DNA from: Asparagopsis taxiformis
Taxonomy: Eukaryota; Rhodophyta; Florideophyceae; Bonnemaisoniales; Bonnemaisoniaceae
Assembly (NCBI GenBank): GCA_030407315.1
Contig: JALQPE010000766.1
Location: forward strand, 1-56,272
Reading direction: 5' to 3'
Length of the DNA: 56,272 bases
In this document: positions 1 through 13,500 of the stretch, piece after piece
Numbering within the stretch: the stretch's first letter is position 1
Layout: each line of letters begins with the position of its first letter
The notes under the pieces: model-generated
What the model was told of the DNA's origin: nothing
Database searches by the model: none
The model's input: the letters and a program-made list of their open reading frames with translations, nothing else
Position numbers and translations under genes: made by a program

Positions 1-951
1 TCGCATTGGCATGGAATTTGCCATTCTGGAACAGACGCGTGTCGGCGGACAAATGCGTGTTCTGCGACCTCAGCACCGTCACAGTGATACGCGAAGAGCT
101 CACATACCCCACCGCAAACATATTGTTGCGCAGGTCCTCCACGTGGTCTTCTTTGACATCGCGAAGGGTCACGGCCGGTTCCACTAGCTGCCTCACAACA
201 CAGTCGCTCTTCTCCGACGTAATCCGACGTCACAAACTTGGGCACCATAATTTGCGTCCCCTGCTGCTCACGAATGCTTTCCGCCACCGTCCGGTTCGTC
301 GTCCACCTCGGTTACGTCCTGCGTAGTAGCTTTCGGTGACGTTGGAGCGAGCAGGGTGCTTCGTGCCTCCACTGGAGGCTCTGCAGAGGAGCAGGGCGCT
401 TCGTGCCTCCCGAAACCGGGACGGAGGCGTTGGATGCTTCGTACCCCCCGAACCAGTGATTTCGCCTGCTGGACCGGTACTGGGCATCCGTCCCGAGCTG
501 GCCTGGTTCGTCGCTGCGTTGAAGTTTGACGCTGCAGCAGGGGTACGAATGTCGCTAGAGCCATCCTCCGCAGCGGGGCGCATCATCCGAGTATCCCAAG
601 GGTAAAACGCCGCGCGTATGCTCCACCCATCGTCTCCGGCGGTCCCTCGGCGCCATCAAACATGTACGGGAACGGGAGGTCCTTGAACTTGTCCTTAGTC
701 GCAATGTTGCGCACGACGATATAGGTCGCCTCGTCGGTTTCCGGCAGCTTGTGGTTGTGCAGCGTGCGCGGAAGGCCAACATCGCCACCAGCAGTGCTCA
801 CCGAAGCCGTCCCAATATGCACAGCCGCACCGTCCACGTCCGCAAACAAGTCGACATCGACGCGCGCTTGAGTCCGCGCGACTCCGCTGACGCGCTCACT
901 TGATCGCCGCAAAACCGTTGAAAACAAACTGCTGAAATGCGTATCCGCCAT
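1..951 (-). CDS. ParB/DGQHR-like + 2OG-Fe(II) dioxygenase fusion, N-terminal part (copy X)
   Basis: The protein starts MADTHFSSLF at 951 on the minus strand and runs off the window at base 1, so only about the first 315 residues are present. The frame is broken by small indels near 600 and within 330-440. Around 60-200 it is open and gives the N-terminal half of the ParB-like fold (VTLRDVKEDHVEDLRNNM, then RITVTVLRS), exactly where copy Y is frameshifted. The DGLHR motif falls outside this copy. It is the same gene as 38820-42755. Confidence 0.6.
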
Positions 952-1288
952 GGTTGTTTGAGTTGGAAGGAAAAGAGATGGTGACGTTGACGTATTCGAG
1001 TGATGTGGATGGTATGTTTCACGTTAAGTTGAAGAATGGTCGTGAACGCCAATCGCTGGAAATAATAACACAAATACACCGAAATTTTGTAGGTACACAC
1101 CTATCGTGACCGCTGGAATGCAAGACAGGCAATCGAGATGTGAGTGTCCGTTCAGAACGGGCCGAGTCGGGCTCTCGAAACCTGACGAGGTGGCGTGAAG
1201 CAGGCAGTGTCCTTGATGTGTAATGTGTTAAAATTACAGCTGTCAAGCTAGGCGGCTTTGGGGCGGCTGCGAGCACCCCTTTATCCGG
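952..1288. promoter_or_regulatory. Upstream region of the ParB-like/dioxygenase gene (copy X)
   Basis: Noncoding by appearance, with stops in all frames and no homology I recognise. It lies between the gene start at 951 and the palindrome array, so it should contain the promoter. The matching stretch in Y is 42756-43097. No TATA box or initiator can be assigned with confidence. Confidence 0.3.
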
Positions 1289-2376
1289 GAACACCCTGAT
1301 TTGAGTTAAAATTTGGGCTATTCTCAAAAACATGCACATGTGAACATGTTTTTGAGATGGGGGTGTGCCGTACGGCACAATCGACCCGCCCAAATCGTTG
1401 ATTTTTGCAAGATTTTTTTGTGCCCGAAATTTTAGAATTTGGGGCTGCCAGCAGTGCATCTGAGATGGACATCCACCGGACGTCCATTTCAGGTTGGTCG
1501 TGTGCTGCCTACATCCACGCATTGCAGCAACTAAGCAGGCGGGTTCACTACTAATATAAAGTGCACGGAATATGAGTAACGTGATGGGTGAGTAGTGTTC
1601 TGTTGAGGGAGTAAGGCGGGACCATGATGAAACACGGAAGAAGATTTCTCCCTAGCATAACTTAGGCTTGAAGCCTGCAATCGGCCCATCTTCCGGCGCC
1701 ATTTAGCCTCACAGTTAGTGCTTACAGAAGCCAGTGATGACCCCGCTCGGGGCGGCGGCCGGTTCCTGGGGCCGTTGTGGCCAAATTAGACACCCTGATT
1801 GAATTAAAATTTGGGCTATTCTCAAAAACATGCACATGTGAACATGTTTTGAAATGGGGGTGTGCCGTACGGCACAAACGACCCGCTGAAATCGTTGATT
1901 TTTTACAATTTTTTTGTGCCCGAAATTTTAGAATTTCCGGGCTGGCCAGCAGTGCAATCGAGCTGGACATCCACCGGACGTGCATTTCAGGTTGGTCGTG
2001 AGAGAGTGGTGGGACCATGATGGAACAAGGACCAAGACCTGTCCCTGGCGTATTGAGCCTGAAATTGACCCTTTGTCAGACGCCATTTAGCCTTACAGTT
2101 AGTGCTTACAGAAGCCAGTGACAACCCCACTCGGGCGGCGGTCGGTTCCTGGGCCGCGTTGTGGCCAAATTAGACACCCTGATTTGAATTAAAATTGGGC
2201 TATTCTCAAAAACATGCACATGTGAACATTGTTTTGAGATGGGGGTGTGCCGTACGGCACAATCGACCCGCTGAAATCGATTTTTTTGCAATATTTTTCT
2301 GCCTGAATTGTAGAATCTGGGCTGGACAGCAATGCAACTGAGCTGGACATCCACCGGGCGTCCATTTCAACTTGGT
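1289..2376 (+). repeat. Palindrome-bearing repeat array, three units (copy X)
   Basis: Three copies of a repeat module, each with a 12-bp inverted repeat CTCAAAAACATG/CATGTTTTTGAG around a 10-base loop, then the perfect 14-bp palindrome GTGCCGTACGGCAC (1365-1378, 1862-1875, 2247-2260), then TTTAGAATTTCNGGGCTGGC and GGACATCCACCGGACGTCC. The spacings are 497 and 385 bases because two different spacers alternate. The array sits between the 5' end of the ParB-like/dioxygenase gene and the 3' end of the methyltransferase gene. Confidence 0.85.
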
Positions 2377-2594
2377 CTTGTATTTTGCATCTGCACGCAT
2401 AACAGCAACCAAGCAGTCAGGTTCACTGCTCGGACGAAGTGCACCTAGAGTGTGAACGATTGGTTTTGACAGGCGAGTACTGCCGAATAGGTTTCACCCT
2501 GGACTAATGGTGGCTGGACATTCTGCATTATATGATATACTTCAACTCTGGAACGTAGCTATTTGTAGTCGAAATGAAAACATCTTTCGTGACC

Positions 2595-5500
2595 CTAATT
2601 CCATGCTCTAAAACGCTGTCCCATAATGAACGTAGAGCTCCTGCCCCGGACGGATATCGCGGATTGCACGTACTACAATGATCTTCGGATTTTCTAGGTC
2701 CTTCGCCTTGAGCTTCTTCCCGTCGAACCGCTGCTGTAGTTCTCGACAAACTCGACGTTGGCCATCCGCCTGGTGTCTTCCGCCGGAGTGTCCTCACCTC
2801 GCAAATACCGCGGGTCGTTGATGAACTGCGCCGAACAGAACGGAGCCGGAACAATCCAAATTGGATGCTCGATGTTTTCGTCGTCCTCCGCTGTTGCATA
2901 CAGCTTGATAGCATACATCAAGAATGTTTCCTTCGTTATCGCCATGTGACCCTCTCCGTACGCGAACCTCATCGACTCCTTGCTCATATCAGAGTACACA
3001 ACAGTTCCGTAGTATGCACATACTTCGTCACCAACATTAAATGTCTGTTCAGCGAAGAGCCCTCTTCCTGCATTTGGATGCTTAATCAGCGATGGTCGAA
3101 CGCTCAATTTTTTCGCAACACAATCGTGTGCCCGCATCACGCGAGGGTTTTCAGTTTGCAACCAGCGGCGCAGGGAAGGTGGCCAATAATGTACCGGTTT
3201 CTCCATGTGCTCGCGCGACGCAATCGACTCTGGGCACAGCTGCCAGAGGTACTGCCGAATATATTTCGGGAACCTCTGGTACAGGGGAAGGCCAGGTGGG
3301 GGTTCGATGATCCTGCGTTCCCTCTGCGTACGCATCGTGACAGAGGGGGACGCCAAGAACTTCTCAGCACTCTGTTTCGCTTCTGTCGTGACCCTCATGT
3401 CAGTGTTGTTTGAAAGAATTACACGTGACATGACTGCACACAGCTTTGGAAGCGATCGTACCACACACAATTTGTCCATGTCACTGCCGACGAAAACACG
3501 GTGCTCAGGCAAGCTCATAGCTGCTTTTCCCGTGCGAAAGTGCCAGAGAATGGATCGACAACAATATCACCAGGCTGTGAATGCTGGCTGATCAACTCCA
3601 TCATGAGAGCGACGCTCTTCTGCTCTGCACGAACTCTGACCGTAGCACCGGTTGTGCTCCTTGTTCGCCACACCATCTCATTCGAATCGATGGCGGGCAT
3701 ATTTATGGTGGTGACGTTGCACCACGCCGGGTACGTGCCGTCCATGTATCCGTGGTTCCTATAGGCCACCATCTCGCTTCCGGTCTTGAACGGAACACCT
3801 CGCTTCCAGAAGTGGATAGCGACCTCTGCCATGTTCATGCGTTGGTACCTCTTCCGCCCCGGCATTTGATAGAGGTGCCCAGGTAGTCGGACAAACAACA
3901 GAGGTACCTCGTCAACGAAGAAAACTGAATTCCGAACGACGTCCTCCTCCTCCTCGTCCTCCTCCTCATCCGCACTTTCTTCGCCACTGTGCTGCGATGC
4001 TTCGGAGTCCGAATTCATGGACGTAACCTCTTCTTCATCCGACCCGTCATCACTGGCAGCAGTATCGGTTGGGCCTTCTGACTGCGGTCCTTTGTACGTT
4101 TCCAAGTAATGGAACCATTCGTAGAGACTGCAAAACCGAGCAGAACACGATGCCGTGGCCACCGGGGCGCAACAGCTCGTCAAACACTTCGATGCTAGCC
4201 TGCATATCTTCTGCAGTTAGCCTGTCGTACGAAGAGTTGGAATCGTTCCTCTTACGACGAACATTGTAGGGCGGATCAGTCAGAATGAGCTGAACGTTGC
4301 CCGTGATGGGCACGTGTTCTCGGCTCTCGTCGGCACTGACCAAATCTTCGAAAGGGACGTCGTACACCCGGCAATACTGACTCATTTTCGAAAGAAAGTC
4401 CTTTGCGAGAGCCTGCCCTTCACTTTCCTGCTCTTCTGTCGCATGGGGTGACGGTGACGGGGGGGGAGACGGCCCTTGGGCAGTAAGACTGGTCCTCCCA
4501 GGTCCAAGTTGAAGCCTGGTTGTGTGTCTTGTCGACGGAACCAAACCTCTCCCTCCTGTGTTGCGACGAGTGGGAGTGTCATCAACCGGCTTGGGGACCT
4601 TTCTGCGTCCGCGGCTTGTGGTGCCGGGCGGAGGACAGCCATAACGTCTTCGTCGAGGGTGTCAAAACGCTGGCAGCTTGTCCGGATTTCCGCTTGAGAA
4701 GTATATTTCCAGTGCCCCCCAGCGGTCGGACTCCGGCCAGGTGTACAGGTCCGGGTTGACGATAAGAAACTGCAACCGGTCGAAGAACTTCCTCACAAGG
4801 TCCCTAAATGCACTGTGCTGCGCACTGGTTCTTGTCTCTACTTTTCCACCATATCCATCAGGATGAGATAGGGGAGCTTTGTTGTGGTAGAGATCTAGCT
4901 TCTGCTCCATCGGTGCGAATAGACCTTCATCGAGCACGTCAAACCAATGCTCACTGCTGTCGAAAATGATGTACGGCGCCATCAACTCTTCGAAGCTGGA
5001 AAACTTTGCGGCGTAGGCCACATCGGTCCAAGCATGGTATAAAACTTGAACCACGTAACAAGCTCGATTAGTGCTTTCCGATGGGCTGGGACGCGTGCGG
5101 CTTCGTTCCCCTCTCGGCCGCATCTCCTATTCGGCGACGCGGCAGGTTCTTGTTGTGATTTCGGATGATAGACAACGCTTGGAAATACATCAATACCTCG
5201 AACGTTTCCGGTGGAGCAAGAACGAAGGCGCTTGGTTCCCCGCGCTGCGGCGCCTGTAGTGGCGAAGGAAGCATGTTACATCCAATAAGGAAGGTCTGCG
5301 GCACGATCCCAGAAAGGATGCAGTGCTCAACCCATTGCCCGATACGCTCATCCTGTCTTGAAAACTCGGCAATGGGTAATGCCAGACGAACAATCTGCTT
5401 GGCTCGCTCAACGTTCATCTCTGCCATGACGATTTCGGCAACATCCGCCTCGACTCCAGCATTCTTCGAACGACCGCTGAAGGACATGCTGAGTCGACCT

Positions 5501-5795
5501 TGCAGCGCCACAAATTGTTCTTCCGTGCCCCTGCGCAACCAAGCGCCAAGGTCCGCGTATTGTGAAACCTCCGGCTTGTCCGTCAAGTCTGCGAAACTTG
5601 AGTGGGCGAATAAATCCAGCAAGAGGCGGAGGAAGTCTTTGCCAGCGAGAGTAGTTTCGCGGGCGGCGCGACCTACGTTTTTCGACGTGTACCCATGTCA
5701 CTAGAATCCCTCCAAGGGCTAGCGGGTTCGCGCAGAATTGGCACGGTTGCGTCGTCAACGATCGGATTGCTGTTGCGCCTGCGCTTATTCGTCAT
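2595..5795 (-). CDS. Beta-class DNA amino-methyltransferase fused to SET domain (copy X, frameshifted)
   Basis: Same gene as 44414-47619, read from MTNKRRRNSN (5795) to a TAG at 2595. DPPYNV is encoded at 4261-4278, and an acidic linker near 3950-4010 separates it from the motif I region near 3515-3550. The SET part lies in 2600-3100. This copy has several extra one-base indels, for example a short T run near 4600 (three Ts against five in Y; four keep the frame), an indel in the FSGT motif, and breaks near 4130, 5100 and 5570. Where the Y frame is broken near 45930, this copy carries the open frame through the acidic linker. Confidence 0.62.
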
Positions 5796-6600
5796 AATGG
5801 AATGAGTGGAAAATTCGGTACAGGATGGCGACCGCTCGGCGAGACAGTCAAAATTTGACGACGTATCTCGTGACGTTTTGCACTCTTTCGTGAGGAACAC
5901 TGGTTGATATCGAACGGAACAGAGTATACGGGTACACAGCACTGGAAAGGTCTTGAAACCCGTAACCGGTGTAGGTAATAAGTTGTGACGGATACGTGGT
6001 AGAGAAAAAATTTTAAAAAGATTGTGATTCCCTGCCTTTGAGTGTTGTACTGCAAGGCCGCCAGTCACATAGGTTGACACAGGTGCCTCACGCTTACCAG
6101 GTGAGCGACATCCGGACGGCCACTGGACGTGGGATGTCCGACTCAGATGCATTGCTGGCCAGCCCAGAAATTCTACAATTTCGGGCAGAAAAAATATGCA
6201 AAAAAACATCGATTTCGGCGGTCGAGTTGTGCCGTACGGCACACCCCCATCTAAAAACATGTTCACATGTGCATGTTTTTGAGAATAGCCCAAATTTTAA
6301 TTCAAAGCAGGATGAGATATTCGTCTTCTACCATTGTCAGAACACATTCGTATAACCACATTGGAGAAACCTGAGCCCAGAGCTATCGGTTTTGGCGGGA
6401 GCTAAGCCATATCTCATATAATCAGAATACTTCCCGCCAGCTGAGTGGTGGACCCCTGCTATTTCTACCACGAGACATACGGGGTGTCAACTCGGCAATC
6501 GTATATGATTTGGGTGCTAAATTTATTCAAGAGACGAATGGGCTTCGAAAAGGAGCCCAACTACGTCTACTTGTGATCCATGGGTATAGGACTATTCTAT
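5796..6600. promoter_or_regulatory. Methyltransferase upstream region with one inverted palindrome module (copy X)
   Basis: No gene seen. The stretch holds one palindrome module in minus orientation (6108-6314), with GTGCCGTACGGCAC at 6229-6242, about 430 bases upstream of the methyltransferase start. The rest is unrecognised sequence leading to the glycine-codon-like repeats that begin near 6600. Confidence 0.5.
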
Positions 6601-6935
6601 TCTTCTCCAGGCTTCCACCGTAGCCGCCTCCTCCGCCTCCGTTAATGGAAAGAATATCCGAACCGCACCTCAACATGTTTCTTCATGTGATCCATGGGTA
6701 CTGACATCTCACATGCTCTCCAGGCTTCCACCGTAGCCGCCTCCTCCGCCTCCGTTAATGGCAACAATATCCAAACTGGACCTCTACATGTTTTTCTTGT
6801 GATCCATGGGTACTGACATCTCACATGTTCTCCAGGCTTCCTCCAAAGCCGCCACCTCCACCTCCGTTAATGGAAAGAATACCCGAACCGCAGGCTTCCT
6901 CCATAGCCGCCTCCACCTCCGTTAATGGCAAAAAC
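6600..6935. repeat. Tandem repeat, about 112-bp units (copy X)
   Basis: CCAGGCTTCC followed by GCCGCCTCCTCCGCCTCCGTT recurs at 6607, 6720, 6832 and about 6890 (spacings 113, 112 and 58). On the minus strand it reads as short Gly-rich stretches (INGGGGGGYGGSLE), but the frame is not sustained, so I treat it as a minisatellite and not a gene. Confidence 0.75.
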
Positions 6936-7396
6936 ATCTCACCGGGCTGAAAACGGACGGACGACATTGGGTTCGTTCCGCTGCGTAGACGTTTAGAATC
7001 TTGTTAGAAAAAGTAAACGAAAGAGAATGACATCTCATCTCTGTCGCAATATGTTCCATTTTTCAAGTTCTCGGGTTCCACACCCATCAAGGCCTGGATC
7101 GAACCCTCTTCGATGGATAGGACAAATAGTGGAAGGCTTTTAAGCCTGTGACCAAGCGGCTATTGATTGGTTGGAGGAAGAAATTACAGAGGAAAATTAG
7201 CTGAGTACGGTGCTCGCGATAGCTGTTAGGTTAAAGTCAAATATGTGTTTCGATTATTTTTCGTACGAAAATGTCTTGCAAAGACGATGCTTTGTCGTTC
7301 TCCTGGAGGGAGTCCGTTGCATTGCACTCAATTCGAGAGCATCGTCATGAAGGAGAGGATTCTTTCTGCTTGTTAGAATCGGTTTAGAGCACATAG
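6936..7396. other. Unassigned intergenic sequence (copy X)
   Basis: No gene, RNA or repeat recognised apart from short AT-rich tracts. It joins the 112-bp repeats to the next inverted palindrome modules. The equivalent in Y is 48766-49224. Confidence 0.4.
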
Positions 7397-7957
7397 CTAA
7401 TGCATTACTGGCCAGCCCAGAAATTGTAGAATTTCGGGCAGCAAAAATATTGTAAAAAACCTTGATTTGGGCGGCCGATTGTGCCGTACGGCACACCCCC
7501 ATTTCAAAAACATGTTCACATGTGCATGTTTTTGAGAATAGCCCAAATTTAATTCAAATCAGGGTGTCTAATTTGGCCACAACGGCCCCAGGGAACCGAC
7601 CGCCGCCCGAGCGGGTCATCACTGGCTTCTGTAAGCACCAACTGTAGGCTAAATGGCGTCTGACGAAGGGTCAATTTCAGGCTCAATACGCCAGGGACAG
7701 GTCTTGGTCCTTGTTCCATCATGGTCCCGCCCCGCTCTCTCACGACCAACCTGAAATGGACGTCCGGTGGATGTCCAGCTCGATTGCATTGCTGGCCAGC
7801 CCAGAAATTCTAAAATTTCGGGCACAAAAAAAATATGCAAAAAACATCGATTTGGGCGGTCGATTGTGCCGTACGGCACACCCCCATCTCAAAAACATGT
7901 TCACATGTGCATGTTTTTGAGAATAGCCCAAAATTTAATTCAAATCAGGACGTCTTC
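7397..7957 (-). repeat. Two inverted palindrome modules upstream of the coiled-coil gene (copy X)
   Basis: Minus-oriented modules with GTGCCGTACGGCAC at 7481-7494 and 7866-7879 (spacing 385, the short spacer type). They end about 225 bases before the coiled-coil gene start at 8183, so they occupy its promoter region. Each has the 12-bp inverted repeat CTCAAAAACATG/CATGTTTTTGAG beside the palindrome. Confidence 0.85.
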
Positions 7958-8182
7958 CGGATAGAGGGGTGCTCGCGGCCTAGCTCGACAGCTGTAATTG
8001 TACCTCATTAAATACTGTTGATGACTGCCTACCGTATACAATCTGGGCTGTTGGCGTATTATCCGGTACTTGACCTGACCTGAACGTTCATCGCAGACCG
8101 TTGTGGTTACCGACACTATACAGCAATCTTTTTTGTATCTCGTGCAACTCAATCGTTCCATCGCTTCCGGGAAAGCTTCATT

Positions 8183-10454
8183 ATGCCGCCGCGTATTGCG
8201 AAGAAAGCTCCAAAGCCTCCGGGCCTCCAGAAAACCCGGTCAGCAGCTGCTGTATCGAGTGCCGACAATCCCGTGCGAAGAAGCGGTCTGGGCCTACCGG
8301 CAGCATTGAACCGCGGTCCGGTAGTCGCAAGACGGACCGGCGCAGAACTGGGGATCCGCAGCGCGAGAAAGTGAAGGAGGAACGGCGCGGAGAGAGATGG
8401 GGCTTGACCGAGGCAAGCGTGCTCGCAGGGACAGTGAACATCATGATGATGACATGATAGTGGCTCAAAACATGTTGGAATTGCGGCAGAGTGCTATGGC
8501 AAAGGTAGTTCCTCCCGGTTGGCAGATGCGGAGGTGCTGCAGACGGAGTCCCAGCCGGGGGTTCGACACACTGGAGGCTGTGACCCCCACTGCGCCAACT
8601 ATGCCGAGTACATCAGCCCCAGCAGGTAATGCAGTCAGGGACCCGAGGATAGCGGCAAGGATGTTGTTTCTGAGCAACGTTCACAGGATGCAAACTATCA
8701 TCGGCGGTCAGGTGGTACTGAGGGGAGAGAAGCAACCGGAGTGCGGGCCTCGTCACAACAGACTGTCATTGGTGCCAAATATGCGCGTAACGCCCCCGCG
8801 ACGTCAGGCCTATTGGCGATGGAGGACATCATATTCCCGATAGCGTGGGAGATGGGGGGACGGTGAGGGCAGAGAGGTTGCATCCGCCGGAATCCATCGA
8901 TTTAATGGCGAGTCGCATCAATGCGCAGAAGAAGAAGATCGCGGAGCTGGAAAAAAAAGTGTTTAGCCAGGACATAGCAAACAGGCGCTCACCACGGAGA
9001 TTGTTGCGTTGGAGGCTAAGGTGAAGACTCTGCAGGCGGAAAATGCCAGCCTTACTGCAATTGCGAGAACAGGTAGAATCAGTGATCACGGTGGCGGTAA
9101 GTCGAAAATACAGAAAGCCATTCCTGTGAATACCTTGGAGTTCTTAGGGCGGTTGAGGAAAACTGACAAAGTGGTGCAAGAACGAGACTATGGAGCGGAC
9201 CCTATAGCGAACAAACGCAGAGGACGTGGACTGGACGTACCATCGAGGTAGAGCCGGTAGAAGGGGACATTTGGAGCGAAAAGGTGTAGGATATATTGCT
9301 ACCCCTCCGGGCTATATCATCAAGAATCTGCAGTGGTATACACCTTCGTACAGGGACGAGAGTGATCTGCTGAATGACTTGGTGCGACACGTACTGCGTC
9401 AAAGTCCGTGGTGTGATGTGTTTTCCGATGAGGAGCAGCGTGTGTGCTGTCAAGAGGCTGTGGCGGGGAGCAAGGAATTGAAAGTGAAGGTACGCAGAAA
9501 CTGTCCGACGTGATGAGTGCACGGAAGCGTAATGCGAGGGACAGATTGTTCGGTTCGCTGGGGTACACGAAATTAATGTCTAGATGCACGATGCTGACGA
9601 CGCGAGCTGAGATGGACGAGCGAGAGGAACAAAAGCGCGAAGCGTCTGAGAAGCTTTTGAAACGGGAAAGTAACGGTGATTTGGATATGGGAGAGGTGCG
9701 AACGGCACCGTTCTCAGAGCTGCGATACAGCAAAGGCTTGGTTCCTGACAGCTTCGAAATGGAAGTGAATGGTGATGCATGGTTTAACAACCGAGTAGCT
9801 GTGAATGTGCTGGACATCTTCAGGGGTTATTCGATACGACCAGAACAAGTAATGGACATAGAGACGAGCATACTAACGCTGGCGCGCCTGGATGCTTGGC
9901 TAGTGACTACTGTGGAGTGTTTGGATGAACCGAAGGGGAAAGGAGGTGCACGGCAGAAGGAGTTACAAGGCGGTACAGTCAATAGTGGGGGTAGCTTTTC
10001 AGCAATTAGTTGGTATGGTGGTGTACTGCATGTCTTGTCTCCAAGGCTCGCAAGCAAGGGAAGAAACGGACGTTGTCGAGAGCGAACAGCGGACTAGTGC
10101 ACAGTCACGGCATGTGTTTGCAAGCCGTACTGTGACGAGAGAGGCTGTTGAAGTGTGGCAAAGCGGAGAGGGGTCTGGAATTGTTCATGTCGTTGATGAT
10201 GTAAACCGCTGCTCATCACTTGTTCTAGTGTCCGAGGATTGGATTCAATCGCATATTACGTCAAACCTCGGTGCTGTAATGGATGTGTGATTGCGCAAGG
10301 ACTAATTGGCGCAGAACTTTTCGTCGTTGACCCATATGCTGGACACCTGACTGCAAACCTGAATGTCGAAATCAATGCCCCACAGTATGGGGGCATGGAG
10401 CGGCGCCATGCAGCCACTGCTGATAACGGTTTTGGCGTAATGGAGGATGGTTGA
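8183..10454 (+). CDS. Coiled-coil protein of unknown function (copy X)
   Basis: Same gene as 50013-52294, from MPPRIAKKA to a TGA at 10452. It is frameshifted at several points in the N-terminal third and near 9490 and 9985. This copy repairs two breaks of Y: near 8850 the run GTGGGAGATGG keeps the frame into the coiled coil, and near 9500 CAGAAACTG joins the two halves that a stop separates in Y. The C-terminal half near 9445-10097 is open. Confidence 0.6.
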
Positions 10455-10530
10455 AATTAGTGCAGTAAATGTGACGTTGACTAGAAGGTTTATCATGTAG
10501 TACATTATCATAGAGTGCTGCGATTTAGAT

Positions 10531-13500
10531 TTATTCTTCTTCATTATCATCTGTGAATTGGTAATCAGTGTTGGTGTAGAAGCGGTTGAGATAGAAACGG
10601 TGGTCCGACCAGTGCATTTGTTTCGTAAATGGCTTGACTGGAAAGTTACTTCGTACGATGTGCACGGTGCCAGATATAGTAGATGCAGGAATGAGGTCAA
10701 ACCAAGGACCACCTGCACTGTGGGATGCAGTGTCATTGCTGTCAACGGATCCGTTGTCCGGGTCCCATGTGGACCACTTTAAACAAATGCACCCAAGTGA
10801 TTTTTCCACAGCGGTTTTTGGGGCAAAGCAGGTCATATACTGAACGAAAGCGAGTTCTACAGGTTGAAACAGGTTTGGAGACTGCAGGCGTACCAGTGCC
10901 AGGACGCGCCCTACCCATATGGTTCTGTAGTCATCGGCAGTTCCGGAGATGACGACAAAGGAGTACTGCGATCTCTTTGCGGGGCCGAACGATGAAGTTG
11001 CAAAGACGCGCTGCTGCTTGTGCCTCGACACGTTTGTGGGGCGAAGCATGCCACTGTGCGGGTCAAAGTCGTCGGCATCTGGGACGTACCCTCCCATGAC
11101 GTAGGCGGACTTACCACGGTGACGGAAATGTCCATGTCATGTATTGGAGGGCCTTCTGCCGTGGCGCGCAGTCTAGCGAGGGTGAGGAACGCTTGTGCAG
11201 CTGTGTCACCGAGTTGCTGGAATAGCGTTATGGTGCCAGACGGGAACGAGGAGTTGTGCAGCGGCAAAAGAGTGGCAGGATCGGGCTGTCCGTCGATATC
11301 TGCAACGAGGAGGGTTGCATCGGGCAGCAGGGAGGCAAAGTCGTGCAGTGCAACGGTGAATCCGTCGCGAACGAGTACTGCACCGTCTGTGGGCGATATC
11401 ATGCGTGCGTTTCCCAATGTGTTCGATGGGGTATGACCAGTTGGAGTGGCCAAGGAGAATTCCATGTGGCGAATAGTCTCTTCCATGGCTGTGGAGCGCC
11501 TTCGAGAGGTTTTCCTATAACTCTGTTTGAACAGAAGATGCGAGTGTTCGTAGGGGCCTGCATCAATGTGTTCCAGGGCGCCATATCTCTGCAAGTCACC
11601 GGGAAGATGGTCTAGAAGATGGAACTTGAAAGTTTTGAGACCTGTGGTGTGGAATGGGCCGAGGGTGGAGAGCATTGATTGTTTGAAATAGGAAATGGAG
11701 TTCTGGAGGCTTTCTAGTTCGGCGGCAGTCCAGTGCTTGATGCGACCGCGTTTCATGACCCATGCGACGAGGTCAGAGTATTGCGTGCAGATGGAAGTGA
11801 GGGGGGCTGTATCTACTTCGTCACAGCATGTGTCAATGAATGCTGCGATGAAGGGAACACCATGTCGACATGGTGATAGTCTTTGGCTGCGAGCATGCCG
11901 CGTATGCCGTCCTCCGTGAAGAGGCCGTTCAAATTGGTGCCCTTCTCACCCTTGGAGAAGTCGACATGAAGACCGGTGATGTAGTAGTCGCGTTCGATAG
12001 CGGACAGAATGCTGTTTGAGCCGGCGAGGATGGATTTTTTCACCTTCTTGAAGGTGCGAGGTGTCCCGGAATGGGAGGCAGTGGTGGTGAGGTCTGGGGA
12101 GCTGAGGCGGTGGACAATGCACTGTTTGATGAGCTTTGAGATGCCGAGGTGGAGATTGTGCAGAGGCTCGAAGGAGAAAATGTTGTAGGGGTCTAGGGGA
12201 CTGTTGGTGGGTAAAAGAGCGGTCGATTCGAGGACAGAGTGTTGTTCGAGGAGGGAGAGAGCTTCGAGCGGAGCAGTTGTATGCTCCTGAGCGCTCTCTT
12301 GGCGTGCAGAGCGTGTATCATCGAGGGAGCGGGGCTGGTGTGGCGCGCTGGATTCAAGTTGAGTGGCGGGGATGTAGCAGCGGTGGCAGGGATGTGTGGT
12401 GGTAGTGCTGTTGCGAGTGCATGACAGCTCTTTGGCCTCTGGAAAGTCGCAGCAATAATTGGCTAGGATGGAAAGCATTGGCGGGCAGTTGCAGTGGAGT
12501 CTGTGCAGGGGAACCCGGAAGAGAACGCGGTGGATAGGGACGAAAACACTTTTTCGAGTGCTTTATGAAGAATATCAATTTTGCGAGCGCGACTAGCAGA
12601 ACTAGAGGTTGTCGGCATTTCATCACCGAACAAGGCGTTGGACGAAGGGTTAACAATGTACGGAAGATACCCGACGATGGTGAGGCCGGTACGGATGCAG
12701 TGGCGACGGAGGGGGCGGAGAAGTTGAGCAGTGTGACGTGTATGGGGTATGCGACGATTGCGGAGCTCTTGAGGCTTGTGCTGCTCTTGTCGGAGTACAC
12801 TTGGAGGAGGCCGGCAAAGGAGGAAGCGGTGGGATCATTTTCCTCTGCCCATACGACCTGTGGATCTTCCGAGAGCTGCACGCGCTGTCTAGTAACCTGG
12901 TGCAGCGTTTTCGCGAATTCTGTGTGTAGGGGATGAGAAAATATTGCGGTGCCGTCTGGGGCGGTCTGTGGGGAGGGGTGGAAGAGAGTATTTTGGTCGT
13001 TAGCCAGTGCTAACTGCCTGCGGAGCATGTCGACTGGGTCGCGGAGGTACAGCTGTGCCGAGTACTTACCAGTTTTGTCTGGAATGATGTGGCTCTTGTA
13101 ACCTTCGGTGCGGAAATGTGTTTCGACCATGGAAGCGGTAACGTGGCGACATTCTTCTACGGTGCGAACGGCGCTGTTGAACTTTTCTAGGGAGAATGCG
13201 GGGTCTTGTAGGATGGTGATGACTTCGCTCACGCGGCCAGCGCCGGCCTTGTACTCGAGGGTTGTGAGACTGGCGGCGAGGGATTGCACGAGGAGGTCTG
13301 CGCGGGAGGGGGTTGAGGTTGGTGGCAGTGAAGCGTCACAGGGTGAGTCGCTGGAGGAAGCACGACCAGATTCTGGGTCTGGGGAGCTGGGTTGCGGGGA
13401 ATCATGGTCGCCGTTTCGAGCAGGCTCATGGGTGACGGCAGGGACACGAGCGTTGTTGAAATGTTGGGGAGAGGGGTTGAAACGGTAGCGACACGTTCGC

